A DNA stretch of 64,000 bases from Microbaculum marinum (GTDB lineage: Bacteria; Pseudomonadota; Alphaproteobacteria; Rhizobiales; Tepidamorphaceae), in assembly GCF_042646165.1 (NCBI RefSeq), contig NZ_JBHRTC010000025.1. One strand, 5' to 3'. Under the pieces are notes generated by a model, which was given only the letters and a program-made list of their open reading frames with translations, had not been told where the DNA came from and did not search any database. A program made the position numbers and the translations under genes. Position 1 is the stretch's first letter. The number at the start of each line of letters is the position of its first letter. Shown piece after piece: positions 18,289 through 27,004 of this stretch.

Positions 18289-19491
18289 CTATCGCAAGCC
18301 GCCGCAGAAGCGCTGGATACGCGTGCAGGCCTCTTCAAGCGCGTCAGTCGAGGTGGCGTAGGACACGCGGAAGAACGGCGCGAGGCCAAAGGCCGAACCC
18401 TGGACGACCGCGACGCCTTCCTCTTCCAGCAGTGCGGTCACGAAGTCCTCGTCGTTCGCGATGAGCTTGCCGGCGGCTGACGTTCGGCCGATCGTGCCAG
18501 CGCAGCTCGGATAGACGTAGAATGCGCCTTCCGGAGTAGGGCAGGCGATCCCGTTCGCCTGGTTCAGCATCGAGACGACCAGATCGCGGCGCTCCTTGAA
18601 GACCGCATTGTTCTTCGCGATGAAGTCCTGCGGGCCGTCGAGCGCCTCTATGGCGGCATACTGCGAAATCGAGCACGGATTGGAGGTCGACTGCGACTGG
18701 ATGGTACGCATCGCCTTGATCAGGTTCGCCGGCGCCGCTCCGTAGCCGATGCGCCAGCCCGTCATCGCGTAGGCCTTCGACACGCCGTTGACCGTCAGCG
18801 TTCGCTCGTAGAGGCCGGGCTCGACCTGAGCGATGGTGGTAAACTCGAACTCGTCGTAGACGAGGTGCTCGTACATGTCGTCGGTCATGATCCAGACGTG
18901 CGGATGCTTCATCAGAACGTCGGTCAGCGCCCTGATCTCGTCGCGCGTATAGGCCGCACCGGATGGATTGGATGGCGAGTTGAAGATGAGCCACTTTGTC
19001 TTCGGCGAGATCGCGGCCTCGAGCGCCTCCGGTGTCACCTTGAAGCCTGCTTCCACCGACGTCTCGACGGGGACCGAGACACCGCCGCACAGGGCTGCCA
19101 TCTCGGGGTAGCTCACCCAGTACGGCGCCGGCACGATGACCTCGTCGCCCGGATTGAGCGTCGCCATGAGGGCATTGAACAGTACCTGCTTGCCGCCGGT
19201 GCCGACGCTGATCTGGGAGGGTTCGTAGGTCAGGCCGTTCTCGCGCTGAAGCTTCCGGGCGATCGCGCCCTTCAGTTCGGGGATGCCGTCGACGATCGTG
19301 TACTTGGTCTTGCCTTCGGCGATCGCCCGGATCGCGGCGTCCTTGATGTTCGCCGGGGTATCGAAATCCGGCTCGCCGGCGCCGAGCCCGATGACGTCGC
19401 GACCGGCGGCTTTCAGTTCCTGAGCCTTGTTGGTAACGGCGATGGTGGCGGACGGCTTTATGCGGCCAAGTGCGTCGGCAAGGAAGGCCAT
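18289..19491 (-). CDS. aatA: Aspartate aminotransferase, class I PLP-dependent
   Basis: 400 residues from ATG 19491, with GGGAG seven bases upstream; the frame runs further 5' without a better start. The length and text match the Rhizobium-type AatA/aspartate aminotransferase Ib group: GLGAGEPDFDTP near the N-terminus, SNPSGAAY binding PLP/substrate, and the Schiff-base Lys239 in NGVSKAYAMTGWRIGY. It interconverts aspartate and 2-oxoglutarate with oxaloacetate and glutamate, and may also accept prephenate or aromatic substrates. It is a single gene on the minus strand. Confidence 0.88.
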   Translation of the reverse strand: MAFLADALGRIKPSATIAVTNKAQELKAAGRDVIGLGAGEPDFDTPANIKDAAIRAIAEGKTKYTIVDGIPELKGAIARKLQRENGLTYEPSQISVGTGGKQVLFNALMATLNPGDEVIVPAPYWVSYPEMAALCGGVSVPVETSVEAGFKVTPEALEAAISPKTKWLIFNSPSNPSGAAYTRDEIRALTDVLMKHPHVWIMTDDMYEHLVYDEFEFTTIAQVEPGLYERTLTVNGVSKAYAMTGWRIGYGAAPANLIKAMRTIQSQSTSNPCSISQYAAIEALDGPQDFIAKNNAVFKERRDLVVSMLNQANGIACPTPEGAFYVYPSCAGTIGRTSAAGKLIANDEDFVTALLEEEGVAVVQGSAFGLAPFFRVSYATSTDALEEACTRIQRFCGGLR

Positions 19492-19737
19492 GACCCGTTT
19501 CTCCCGGGGCTTGCGTGAGGGCTGCGATGGAAACGGCGCGGACCGTAGTGGCGACCGGCTTGAGGCGCAAGTGGAAAGGCCTTCCGGCAACGCTGTTCGG
19601 CCGCAGGATTGCCGCGAAATGGCCATGCAACGGGGAGGCCCGTTAAGCGTTTGTTTACTCAGATGATGCGCGTCGCGGCCCGAGGGGTATCGGTGGTCTG
19701 CCGGCCGGACAAGATGCGCCTGACACAGGAGAGCGCC

Positions 19738-20154
19738 ATGAATTTGCGTACACGCTTGCTCACTTTAGGCGCCGCCTTGGCGATCGCAGCGGCCCCGCTG
19801 GCCGCCTCGGCGGAATCCTTCAACCGCAGCCCGAACTGGAGCGGCCCCGGCAAGAGCTACGGCCCCTATCGTCCGGGATACAACCACCATCCCAATCCCA
19901 ACTACTACGGCTACGGGTGGCGATACGACCGTGACGACAACGGGGCGGCGGTCGCAGCCGGCATCGCCGGGCTCGCGGTCGGCGCAATGATCGGAAGCGC
20001 GGCGTCTGCCCCGGCTCCGGTCTATCGGCAGTCGACATCGATGCAGCCCTGGTCCCCGGCCTGGTACCAGTATTGCGAAAGCAAGTATCGCTCCTTCGAC
20101 CGGAACAGCGGGACGTATCTCGGGTACGACGGCCAGAGACACTTCTGCCAGTAG
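19738..20154 (+). CDS. BA14K family protein
   Basis: 138 residues from an ATG preceded by AGGAGAG. A signal peptide ends ASAE. A Tyr/Pro/Asn-rich linker and a hydrophobic Ala/Gly segment (AAGIAGLAVGAMIGSAAS) come before the C-terminal BA14K module, seen in YCESKYRSFDRNSGTYLGYDG followed by RHFC. This family, first described as an immunoreactive 14-kDa Brucella antigen with lectin-like properties, is nearly confined to Hyphomicrobiales and supports the taxonomic call. Another small exported protein follows 65 bases later and is probably co-transcribed. Confidence 0.88.
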   Translation: MNLRTRLLTLGAALAIAAAPLAASAESFNRSPNWSGPGKSYGPYRPGYNHHPNPNYYGYGWRYDRDDNGAAVAAGIAGLAVGAMIGSAASAPAPVYRQSTSMQPWSPAWYQYCESKYRSFDRNSGTYLGYDGQRHFCQ

Positions 20155-20219
20155 TCCCCCGAACATGCTGCGGCGGGGCCACGGCCTCCGCTGCAGCGAC
20201 AATCGGAAAGGAACCGATC

Positions 20220-20528
20220 ATGCGTAAGTCACTGATCCTTGGAGCTGCGATCGCCCTCGGAATGGCTTCCGGCGCTCCGGCCCTGGCGGAATCGTTCCTC
20301 CCGCACACGGAAGACACCGGCACGAGCTGGAAGGCCTGGCACAACGAGGTCTACAACCAGCAGCGGTCGCGCTACCTCTATCCAGGCGGCCGTGTGCCCG
20401 GGCAGGCCTACAGCGCCCCCGGCGATGTCTATGGAGGCACTCCCGCACCGTACTACATGCGGCCCCCGCAGGTCGTTTACGTGCCGCAGGGCGCCTATAC
20501 ATACCAGCCTTACCCTCCCGGGTACTGA
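20220..20528 (+). CDS. Small exported Tyr/Pro-rich protein
   Basis: 102 residues with a clear signal peptide (MRKSLILGAAIALGMASGAP...ALAE) and a GGAAAGGA ribosome site. The mature part is hydrophilic with WKAWHNEVYNQQRSRYLYPG and a tail rich in Pro, Tyr and Gly ending QPYPPGY. No domain is recognised. It sits directly behind the BA14K gene with the same kind of leader and composition, so the two may act together in the periplasm or outer membrane. Confidence 0.75.
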   Translation: MRKSLILGAAIALGMASGAPALAESFLPHTEDTGTSWKAWHNEVYNQQRSRYLYPGGRVPGQAYSAPGDVYGGTPAPYYMRPPQVVYVPQGAYTYQPYPPGY

Positions 20529-20593
20529 TCCCGGGCCGCGCCGGCGCCGACTGAGAGCGCCGGCGCGTTGGGTCCATGGAAAGTGGCCCTGGC

Positions 20594-20612
20594 GTTCCGG
20601 CAAGTCCGGAAC
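20594..20612 (+). terminator. Weak hairpin after the small exported protein
   Basis: GTTCCGG-CAAGT-CCGGAAC with perfect arms, followed by ATTTCC. A longer GC-only self-complementary hairpin (about 20538-20568) lies just before. Together they probably end the BA14K transcript, although the T tract is poor. Confidence 0.4.
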
Positions 20613-20705
20613 ATTTCCAAAAATCGGATTAATGGCCGCCAATTCTGGCGTCGTCACACTCCATCCGCTAAGGCGTTCCCTTGATAAGCGCGGAGAGGGA
20701 CGCTC

Positions 20706-22004
20706 ATGAACCTGATGGCATTGCTTGCGGCGCGACGGGAGGCCGGCGCCCCGGTCCGCGTGGGGCTTATCGGCGCGGGAAAGTTCGGGTCGATGTTCCT
20801 CGCCCAGGTGCCGACGATAGTTGGTCTCGATGTCTCCGCGATAGCCGATCTGGACATCGAAAAGGCAAAGGCTGCGTGCCGGACGGTCGGATGGAGCGAG
20901 GAGCGGTTAGAGGCGACGGCGTTCGGCGAAGACGGTTTGGCTCTCTGCGACCGCGACGACGTCGAAGTGGTGATCGAGGCTACCGGAAATCCACGGGCGG
21001 GAATTGCCCATGCTCTGGCCGCCTTCGAGGCCGGCAAGCACATCGTCATGGTCAACGTGGAGGCGGATGTTCTTGCCGGACCGGCGCTTGGCAGGCGCGC
21101 ACGTCAGGCGGGGGTGGTGTATTCCATGGCCTACGGCGACCAGCCGGCACTGACCTGCGAAATGGTCGACTGGGCTCGAGCTTGCGGCTTCCGCGTGGTT
21201 GCGGCGGGCAAGGGCACGAAGTACCTGCCGTGGTTTCACGAGGTGACGCCGGACGACGTGTGGGTCCATTATGGGCTGACGTCGGAGCAGGCCGCCGCGG
21301 CCGGCATGAATGCGCAGATGTTCAACTCCTTCCTGGACGGCACGAAATCCGCAATTGAGATGGCCGCCATTGCCAATGCGACCGGTCTCGCGGTTCCTTC
21401 GGACGGATTGCAGTTCCCGCCCTGCGGCGTCGACGATCTGGCGCATGTGCTCAGGTCCCGCGAAGAGGGCGGGGTGCTGGAAGCGAATGGCATGGTCGAG
21501 GTGGTGTCGAGCCTGGAGCGGGACGTCCGGCCAGTGTTCCGCGATCTCAGGTGGGGTGTCTATGTCGTGCTCGAGGCGCCGAACGACTACGCGGCGGCCT
21601 GCTTTCGCCAGTACGGATTGCGGACGGATGCCAGCGGCCGCTATGCGGCTATGTACAAGCCATATCACCTGATCGGCCTGGAGCTTTCGATCTCGGTGCT
21701 CAACGCAGCGCTCCGCGGCGAGGCCACCGGTGCGACGCGCATCTTCCAGGGAGACGTCGCGGCGATCGCGAAACGCGACCTCAAGGCTGGCGAGATCCTC
21801 GACGGGGAAGGCGGGTACACGGTCTGGGGCAAGCTGGTACCGGCCGCAAGGAGCGTCGATCTTGGGGCGCTTCCGATCGGACTGGCGCACGGCGTGAAAC
21901 TGTCGACCGATATTCCGGCCGGCGGCATGGTCACGTTTGCGGATGTTTCGCTGGCCGACAACCTTGCAGTGATGATGCGGCGCGAAACCGAGGCTATGGC
22001 TTGA
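20706..22004 (+). CDS. Homoserine-dehydrogenase-like NAD(P)-binding oxidoreductase with SAF domain
   Basis: 432 residues. An N-terminal Rossmann fold begins VRVGLIGAGKFGSMF (GxGxxG at about 22-27) and continues with ADLDIEKA; a central catalytic-like region contains EATGNPRAG and GDQPALTCEMV. The C-terminal third (about 345-432), with IAKRDLKAGEILDGEGGYTV and ...ADNLAVMM, resembles a SAF domain as found in antifreeze-like and dehydratase proteins. The family is usually annotated as putative homoserine dehydrogenase or SAF-domain oxidoreductase; it is not the pathway enzyme and its substrate is unknown. Confidence 0.75.
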   Translation: MNLMALLAARREAGAPVRVGLIGAGKFGSMFLAQVPTIVGLDVSAIADLDIEKAKAACRTVGWSEERLEATAFGEDGLALCDRDDVEVVIEATGNPRAGIAHALAAFEAGKHIVMVNVEADVLAGPALGRRARQAGVVYSMAYGDQPALTCEMVDWARACGFRVVAAGKGTKYLPWFHEVTPDDVWVHYGLTSEQAAAAGMNAQMFNSFLDGTKSAIEMAAIANATGLAVPSDGLQFPPCGVDDLAHVLRSREEGGVLEANGMVEVVSSLERDVRPVFRDLRWGVYVVLEAPNDYAAACFRQYGLRTDASGRYAAMYKPYHLIGLELSISVLNAALRGEATGATRIFQGDVAAIAKRDLKAGEILDGEGGYTVWGKLVPAARSVDLGALPIGLAHGVKLSTDIPAGGMVTFADVSLADNLAVMMRRETEAMA

Positions 22005-22190
22005 CCTTACGCGTCCCCCCGCGATCGCCGATACAGTTGTGAAACAGACAGTTACGATTTGGTAACGGAAAAGCCGCAAAAGCGCCGCTGTTTCTGTCCG
22101 TTCATGCCCATATCCCGGCCAACCGAAGCCGGAATGGTCCGCTCTCTTCGCGTCCAGTGTTCGTGAGCAGCCGGACCGGAGGGTCGAACG

Positions 22191-22565
22191 ATGACAACCA
22201 CCAGAACGCATCAGGCAACTGGCACAGACGCCGCATCCGGCCGGACCACCGGAGGCGGGGTCTTTCGTGCAGCTCTGCTGGGGCTCGCGTTGGTCTGCGC
22301 CCTGCCGGCGGCGGCACCCGCCATGGAACCCGACGGAACCATCCAATCCGATGCTACCTATCAGGTCGCGTTCCTGGGCATGTCGTCACCGGCGCTGACT
22401 CCCGGCCTGCCGCCGCCTCAACTCGTCGGCCAGCCCTCCGGAGAGGGCACGGTGATGAGTACCCGGTCGGTTGCCGCCGGACTCATTCTCGTCCTGTTTG
22501 CGGGCCTGGCCGCATTGACCTTCACTATGTGGCGCGATCTCGGTCGCCGGGTCGGTGTGCGCTGA
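22191..22565 (+). CDS. Small exported protein with C-terminal membrane anchor
   Basis: 124 residues: a signal-like helix at about 24-44 ending APAM, a 45-residue soluble part, and a second helix (AGLILVLFAGLAALTFTMW) followed by a basic end RDLGRRVGVR. The predicted topology is N-out or cleaved, with a C-terminal anchor. The ribosome site CGGAGGG is well placed. Its stop overlaps the next start (TGATG). Together with the next two genes it forms a cluster of small membrane proteins with similar design. No family recognised. Confidence 0.65.
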   Translation: MTTTRTHQATGTDAASGRTTGGGVFRAALLGLALVCALPAAAPAMEPDGTIQSDATYQVAFLGMSSPALTPGLPPPQLVGQPSGEGTVMSTRSVAAGLILVLFAGLAALTFTMWRDLGRRVGVR

Positions 22566-22777
22566 TGCCGGAGGAGAGGCACGGCCTCGGGTGGTGGCTG
22601 CGGAGCGCCGGACCGGTCGAGCGCGTCGTAGTCGCCACGCTGGCCGCGATATTCGTGGTGGGAGTGATCCTCATAGCGGAAGGACTTTTGTCGCAGGAGC
22701 AGATCGTCCAGAGCAGCGTCTCTGCGGCTCCGGACCGGCTCACCGCGGCAGCGCCGGACGAGTTGCGACAGCAGTAG
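22565..22777 (+). CDS. Small single-pass membrane protein
   Basis: 70 residues. One transmembrane helix (VERVVVATLAAIFVVGVILI, about 18-37) is flanked by a short cytoplasmic-like N-terminus and a polar C-terminal tail rich in Ser, Ala, Asp and Gln. The start overlaps the stop of the previous gene by one base, so translation is probably coupled. No homologue recognised. Confidence 0.6.
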   Translation: MPEERHGLGWWLRSAGPVERVVVATLAAIFVVGVILIAEGLLSQEQIVQSSVSAAPDRLTAAAPDELRQQ

Positions 22778-22906
22778 CGGACCGGCCTGCGGCCTTGCGC
22801 CACATTCGCGCCTTGGAATCTGTCCGGCTCCGACAAGAAGCCGACCAAAGCGCGCCGGAAAGGTAAGCGCATATGGGTGCTCGTCTGCATCCACCTGGAG
22901 AGTTCG

Positions 22907-23476
22907 ATGTCGCCCCGTTCCGCCGTCGGGCAGCTCGACCGGAGCACTGGCAGTGGCTCCGCATCGGCTGCCGCGTTGACAGGCAGAGTACGGTCAGTAG
23001 CCGACCGTTTTCATTTCGACCTTGCGATCATGTTCATGGTGACCGCCATGATGGCCCTGGCCGGCCAGGTGTCCGGAGCGGCCGCTGATCCGGCCTTCCC
23101 GGACGGCTCCGACGCTGGTGTGCAGGTGTTGTCGGTCGATGCCGGAGGAACCGGCCTGCCTCCGGTCGAGATGGATGGTACCGCGGTGGTCAGCTACGTC
23201 ACGCCGTCCGCCGCTCCCGCACCGGCTGCCTTCGAGAACGCCCCTATGGTCCGACACTGGACCTTGCGCGACTCGGTCCCCGTCCGGACGATCAACGCGG
23301 ATGTGGGCAGATCAGAGGCTCGCCCGATGGCTCCGGTGTTCGTGCAAGGGCAAACCGGTGTTGCGGTGTTTTCCTGGCGCGAGATCGTGTTCGCGGCGCT
23401 GATCGTGGCGTTTGCGCTCGGTGCCTTGCTGGCCCTGACTGGTGGCGGCGACAGTCATCGCACGCGGAACTATTGA
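22907..23476 (+). CDS. Exported protein with C-terminal membrane anchor
   Basis: 189 residues from ATG 22907, which follows TGGAGAG. There is an N-terminal hydrophobic segment (about 41-60, FDLAIMFMVTAMMALAGQV), a 100-residue soluble region rich in Val, Ala and Pro, and a C-terminal helix (about 160-180) with a short polar end. It resembles the 22191 product in plan (signal, soluble part, anchor). Its last seven bases overlap the convergent SRPBCC gene. Function unknown. Confidence 0.6.
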   Translation: MSPRSAVGQLDRSTGSGSASAAALTGRVRSVADRFHFDLAIMFMVTAMMALAGQVSGAAADPAFPDGSDAGVQVLSVDAGGTGLPPVEMDGTAVVSYVTPSAAPAPAAFENAPMVRHWTLRDSVPVRTINADVGRSEARPMAPVFVQGQTGVAVFSWREIVFAALIVAFALGALLALTGGGDSHRTRNY

Positions 23477-24024
23477 GACGCGGACGGCCCGCTCTCCACC
23501 CGTTCCTTCAGCCGCGCCAGACCCTTCTCGTAGTCGTTGCCCACCCATCGGTCGAACATCAGGCCGAACCATCGCGCGACCGGGTTGACGCCGAGATCCG
23601 TCCGGAAATCCCAGGTCACCTCCGTGGCTCCCTCGTTCGGCGTCAGGGTAAGGCCCGCCTGAGCGGTTCCCATCTCGCCGAAGTCGAGCCTGGTCTCGAC
23701 GGACCGGCCAGGATCAATGGCGATCACTTCCTGGGTTCCCGAGCCCACCTGTTCGTGTGCGCTCGACCAGTGCATCGTCTGGCCGACGCCGGAGTCGGCG
23801 CCTTCATAGGCGTAGGTGGTTCCCTGCGGATCGATGCCCGCCCATGGCGACCACTCGTTGAACCGCCGCAGATCCGAGACATAGGGCCATACTGCGCTCG
23901 CCGGCGCGCTGATCACAACCGATCGGCTGACCGAGACGTAGCGAGGCAGGAATATCAATCCGACCGCTGCCAGCAATGCGGCCATGATCACCAGTGCGAC
24001 GACGAAGCGGACGATCCACCGCAT
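23470..24024 (-). CDS. SRPBCC family (polyketide cyclase/START-like) protein, membrane-anchored
   Basis: 184 residues with an N-terminal transmembrane helix (about 5-26) followed by an SRPBCC fold. VSRSVVISAPASAVWPYVSDLRRFNEWSPW is the typical opening block (positions about 32-61), and EVTWDFRTDLGVNPVARWFG is typical of the second half. The fold binds hydrophobic ligands in a deep pocket; a ligand for this one is unknown. The domain would be exposed on the outer face of the inner membrane. It converges with the small exported protein gene, with a seven-base overlap. Confidence 0.82.
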   Translation of the reverse strand: MRWIVRFVVALVIMAALLAAVGLIFLPRYVSVSRSVVISAPASAVWPYVSDLRRFNEWSPWAGIDPQGTTYAYEGADSGVGQTMHWSSAHEQVGSGTQEVIAIDPGRSVETRLDFGEMGTAQAGLTLTPNEGATEVTWDFRTDLGVNPVARWFGLMFDRWVGNDYEKGLARLKERVESGPSASQ

Positions 24025-24154
24025 GAGGATTCCTTGTTGGCTGCGGGAAACGTACTCCTCGGCCGGGATTGCCGTCGGTCACGGTTCTGTTATCCGGACC
24101 CGGTTTTTCCCTGCCGGCCACGCTCTAGATGAGGGGCATGACCGGAGGATGGCG

Positions 24155-25297
24155 ATGAACAGGGTGATTGCGGCGCTCGCGGGTCTCGGCCTTGCGGCTT
24201 CTACGGTCCAGCTGGCCGCAGCCGATGAGGTGACCGTCGAGTCCTCGGCCGGACCTCTGCACGTAGAGACGGTCGCGGAAGGCCTCGACCATCCCTGGTC
24301 GTTGGCCTTTCTTCCCGATGGCGCGATGCTGGTGACAGAACGGCCGGGCCCGGTCCGTCTGGTGTCGGCGGATGGCGAGTTGTCGGAACCCCTCGCCGGG
24401 GCGCCGCGGACACGCGAGTGGGGGCAGGGCGGAATGCTGGACGTCGTGCTCGACCCAGACTTCGAGTCCAACGGAACCGTCTACATGTCCTTTGCGGAGA
24501 TAGACGGCGGTGTTGCCGGCACGGCCGTCGCGCGGGCGCAGCTCGTTCGCGACGGCGCGGCCGCTCGGTTGGACAACACCCAGGTCATCTTCCGGATGAA
24601 CCGGAAAACCAGTACCACACGGCACTTCGGCTCGCGCCTGGTGTTCGCACCGGACGGCACGCTGTTCGTTACCGTCGGCGAGCGCGGCGCCATGGACCGC
24701 GCCCAGGATCCAAACGACCACGCGGGGTCGGTGATCCGGATCAATCCCGACGGTTCGGTGCCCGCGGACAATCCCTTCGTTCAGGGTGGGGGCCTGCCGG
24801 AAATCTGGTCCATCGGTCATCGCAACCCGCAGGGGGCGGCGCTCAACCCGGAGACGGGCGAGTTGTGGACCGTGGCGCATGGCGCCCGCGGCGGCGACGA
24901 GATCAACATCCCGAAGGCCGGGCGCAACTACGGCTGGCCCGAAATTTCCTACGGCACTCATTATTCCGGAGCGAGGATCGGCGTCGGCACTTCCAAGGAA
25001 GGGATGGAGCAGCCCGTTCACTATTGGGACCCGTCGATTGCGCCTTCGGGGATGGCCTTCTACACCGGCGATGCGTTCCCGGAGTGGCAGGGGGACGTCT
25101 TCGTCGGCGCACTGAAGCTTCAGTATCTGGCCAGGCTGGACCTGGAGGGCGAGGAGGTAGTTGGCGAGGAGAAGCTGCTGACCGGGCTCGGCGAACGCAT
25201 CCGCGATGTCCGCGAGGGGCCGGACGGCTATCTGTACGTGCTGACCGACGCCGACGACGGGCGTATCCTGCGTATCAGACCGGCAGTGACGGATTGA
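24155..25297 (+). CDS. PQQ-dependent sugar dehydrogenase (YliI/Asd-like)
   Basis: 380 residues from ATG 24155, which is six bases after GGAGG (an ATG at 24149 abuts that site). A signal peptide ends LAAAD. The soluble-GDH/YliI beta-propeller is recognised by GLDHPWSLAFLPDG, REWGQGGMLDVVLDPDF, FGSRLVFAPDGTLFVTVGERG, IWSIGHRNPQGAALNP and HGARGGDEIN. These periplasmic enzymes oxidise aldoses using pyrroloquinoline quinone. No PQQ biosynthesis genes are in the window, so the cofactor would be made elsewhere or imported. Confidence 0.88.
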   Translation: MNRVIAALAGLGLAASTVQLAAADEVTVESSAGPLHVETVAEGLDHPWSLAFLPDGAMLVTERPGPVRLVSADGELSEPLAGAPRTREWGQGGMLDVVLDPDFESNGTVYMSFAEIDGGVAGTAVARAQLVRDGAAARLDNTQVIFRMNRKTSTTRHFGSRLVFAPDGTLFVTVGERGAMDRAQDPNDHAGSVIRINPDGSVPADNPFVQGGGLPEIWSIGHRNPQGAALNPETGELWTVAHGARGGDEINIPKAGRNYGWPEISYGTHYSGARIGVGTSKEGMEQPVHYWDPSIAPSGMAFYTGDAFPEWQGDVFVGALKLQYLARLDLEGEEVVGEEKLLTGLGERIRDVREGPDGYLYVLTDADDGRILRIRPAVTD

Positions 25298-25313
25298 ATA
25301 TCCCCGCAGTGTC

Positions 25314-25988
25314 CTACCGCGGGTCCGATTTCAGAAGACTGACCACCCGGCCGACCAGAATAGCGAGATAAAGCGTTCCCTGGGCGGCTTCGACGCCGGT
25401 GCAGATGCGGGCAAACGGATTGGCTGCCGTGATATCGCCGTAGCCAAGCGTGGTGATCGTGACCAGCGAGAAATACAGGAGTTCGCCGCGCACATCCTGT
25501 TCTGCGATGGCAAACCGGAACGATCCGGGCGTCCAGTACTCCAACTGCATGTAGAACAGCGCCCAGACCACGGCGAGCAGGAAATAGCCGAACACTGCCC
25601 CCGCCAGCGCGTCGATATCGGCTTCCGGTGAATAGATCAGTGCGCGCAGGGTGATTCCAAAGACGGTAACGCCGAGCACGATGGTGATGGCCAGCAGCGG
25701 TGCGTCGAACGTCGCCAGCACCGGTGAGTCGCGCAGCCAGCTCACCACCATCCAGATCGCCACCAGCCCGTAGGCGAAATACCTGATCCGCGCCGGCGGT
25801 GCGGAAACGTAGACCGCGCCGCCGAGCACGATGGCGAAAAGGGTTGTCAGGAACAGGGCGCCGAACAGGTTCTCGTCCAGCAGCGTCTCCAGGAACAGTG
25901 TGGCGACGAGCATCGTCAGCAGCAGGCGGAACCGCCATTTCTCGATCATTTGGACGAGTGCCACGAAGGGTCTGAAGGAGGCGGTCAT
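25314..25988 (-). CDS. Potassium-channel-like (ion channel family) membrane protein
   Basis: 224 residues with about six hydrophobic segments; the last two flank a pore loop with the selectivity filter TTLGYGD (about 180-185 and following). The preceding YFSLVTIT is also typical. Four helices precede the pore module, but there is no obvious charged voltage-sensor helix, so it resembles the small bacterial Ion_trans_2 channels. No C-terminal regulatory domain is present. It converges with the sugar dehydrogenase, 16 bases apart. Confidence 0.82.
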   Translation of the reverse strand: MTASFRPFVALVQMIEKWRFRLLLTMLVATLFLETLLDENLFGALFLTTLFAIVLGGAVYVSAPPARIRYFAYGLVAIWMVVSWLRDSPVLATFDAPLLAITIVLGVTVFGITLRALIYSPEADIDALAGAVFGYFLLAVVWALFYMQLEYWTPGSFRFAIAEQDVRGELLYFSLVTITTLGYGDITAANPFARICTGVEAAQGTLYLAILVGRVVSLLKSDPR

Positions 25989-26126
25989 GAGGCCTGTTCA
26001 GCGTGCGGGTGGGGCTTGGTCACATGGGATGCTAAAGGCTCACCCCGCTGAGCTTCAACCTGTGGAACGGCCCAATGCGCGGTTCGCGCAGTCGCCGGCA
26101 TTTGCCGGCGGCGAGGACCCATGACG

Positions 26127-26663
26127 CTAGTCCTCCGGCAGGTGCCTGATGTCCATCGCCTGAGCCCAGAGGCGGGCCTGTTCGATCCGGCGTCGCTGGG
26201 CGGCCGGCAGCCTCTTTTCGCCGCCGGCACCGGCGACGATCGCCTCGATCATCCTTTCGGCTGCGGCTGAATAAGGCCCAGATATCCCGGAATGCAGGAT
26301 GCTCTGCAGGATTTCGGACCCCATTCCGGAAATGTTTGCTTCAGGCGCCGATTTCCCGGCCTCGTAGGCGGCATCACCCTCGCGGGCGACCAGGTACGGA
26401 GCGGGCTCGTCGCCCATGTGCCTGCCGCGCGGAAGATTCCTGGGGGTCGGGTCGTCGCTGTCGGCAAGCAGGTCGGCAATCTCACAATCCAGTGACGCCG
26501 CGATGCGCGAGAGGACGTTGAGCGTGGCGCTGGTCTTGCCGCGCTCGATGCGGCCGAGATGCCGGGGCGCAATGTCGGCTTGCGATGCCAGCGCCTCCTG
26601 CGAAAGCGCCCTCGACAGCCGAAGGCGGCGAATGTTCCGACCAGCTTTGGCCTCGGGGTCCAT
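26127..26663 (-). CDS. XRE-family helix-turn-helix transcriptional regulator
   Basis: 178 residues. An N-terminal Cro/C1-type HTH spans about 8-65 (RLRLSRALSQEALASQADIAPRHL, split here from GRIERGKTSATLNVLSRIA), well conserved in the recognition helix. The C-terminal 110 residues are unrecognised and largely polar, with an Ala-rich helix. It probably binds DNA as a dimer. The porin gene lies divergently beyond a 340-base AT-rich gap, so porin or its own promoter could be a target, but no evidence links them directly. Confidence 0.8.
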   Translation of the reverse strand: MDPEAKAGRNIRRLRLSRALSQEALASQADIAPRHLGRIERGKTSATLNVLSRIAASLDCEIADLLADSDDPTPRNLPRGRHMGDEPAPYLVAREGDAAYEAGKSAPEANISGMGSEILQSILHSGISGPYSAAAERMIEAIVAGAGGEKRLPAAQRRRIEQARLWAQAMDIRHLPED

Positions 26664-27004
26664 AGCAAGGAATTAAAAGTGACAAATCAGTCCGGCATCC
26701 AGGAAGGAAAGGTCCTTTTTGAAAGCCGGTGGAGCCTGCGTTCCAAAGAGACGCGAGGGGACGCGAGCGCAACTACATCAATAGATTGTGGCTCGTGCAG
26801 GCGCTTCAGGTAAACCGGCAGGAATCATATAACATTCTGAAAAATAAGGGGAAATCATATCTCTAATCGAGAAAATTTGGGCGTGGATCAGTGTTGCACA
26901 GACGCAACACGATCGGCGATATCGCCTAGGGTTACGTATTAGAAGTTGCAGGTCATTTTAAACGCAACCTAAATGTCCTGACCGATTCACGGAAAGGGTG
27001 AGAC
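26664..27004. other. AT-rich divergent promoter region before the porin gene
   Basis: 341 bases with no credible gene and lower GC than its surroundings, especially 26810-26880. It holds a GTTGC-N6-GCAAC dyad at 26893-26908, a second, wider GTTGC-N14-GCAAC pair at 26945-26968, and a porin ribosome site (GAAAGGG) just before 27005. The XRE gene reads leftward from the other end. Confidence 0.6.
26893..26908. promoter_or_regulatory. GTTGC-N6-GCAAC dyad upstream of porin gene
   Basis: GTTGC-ACAGAC-GCAAC, extended to 7-bp arms GTGTTGC/GCAACAC at 26891-26910, about 95 bases before the porin start. The same spacing and core occur upstream of the Omp25-like gene (6406-6421). Confidence 0.45.
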
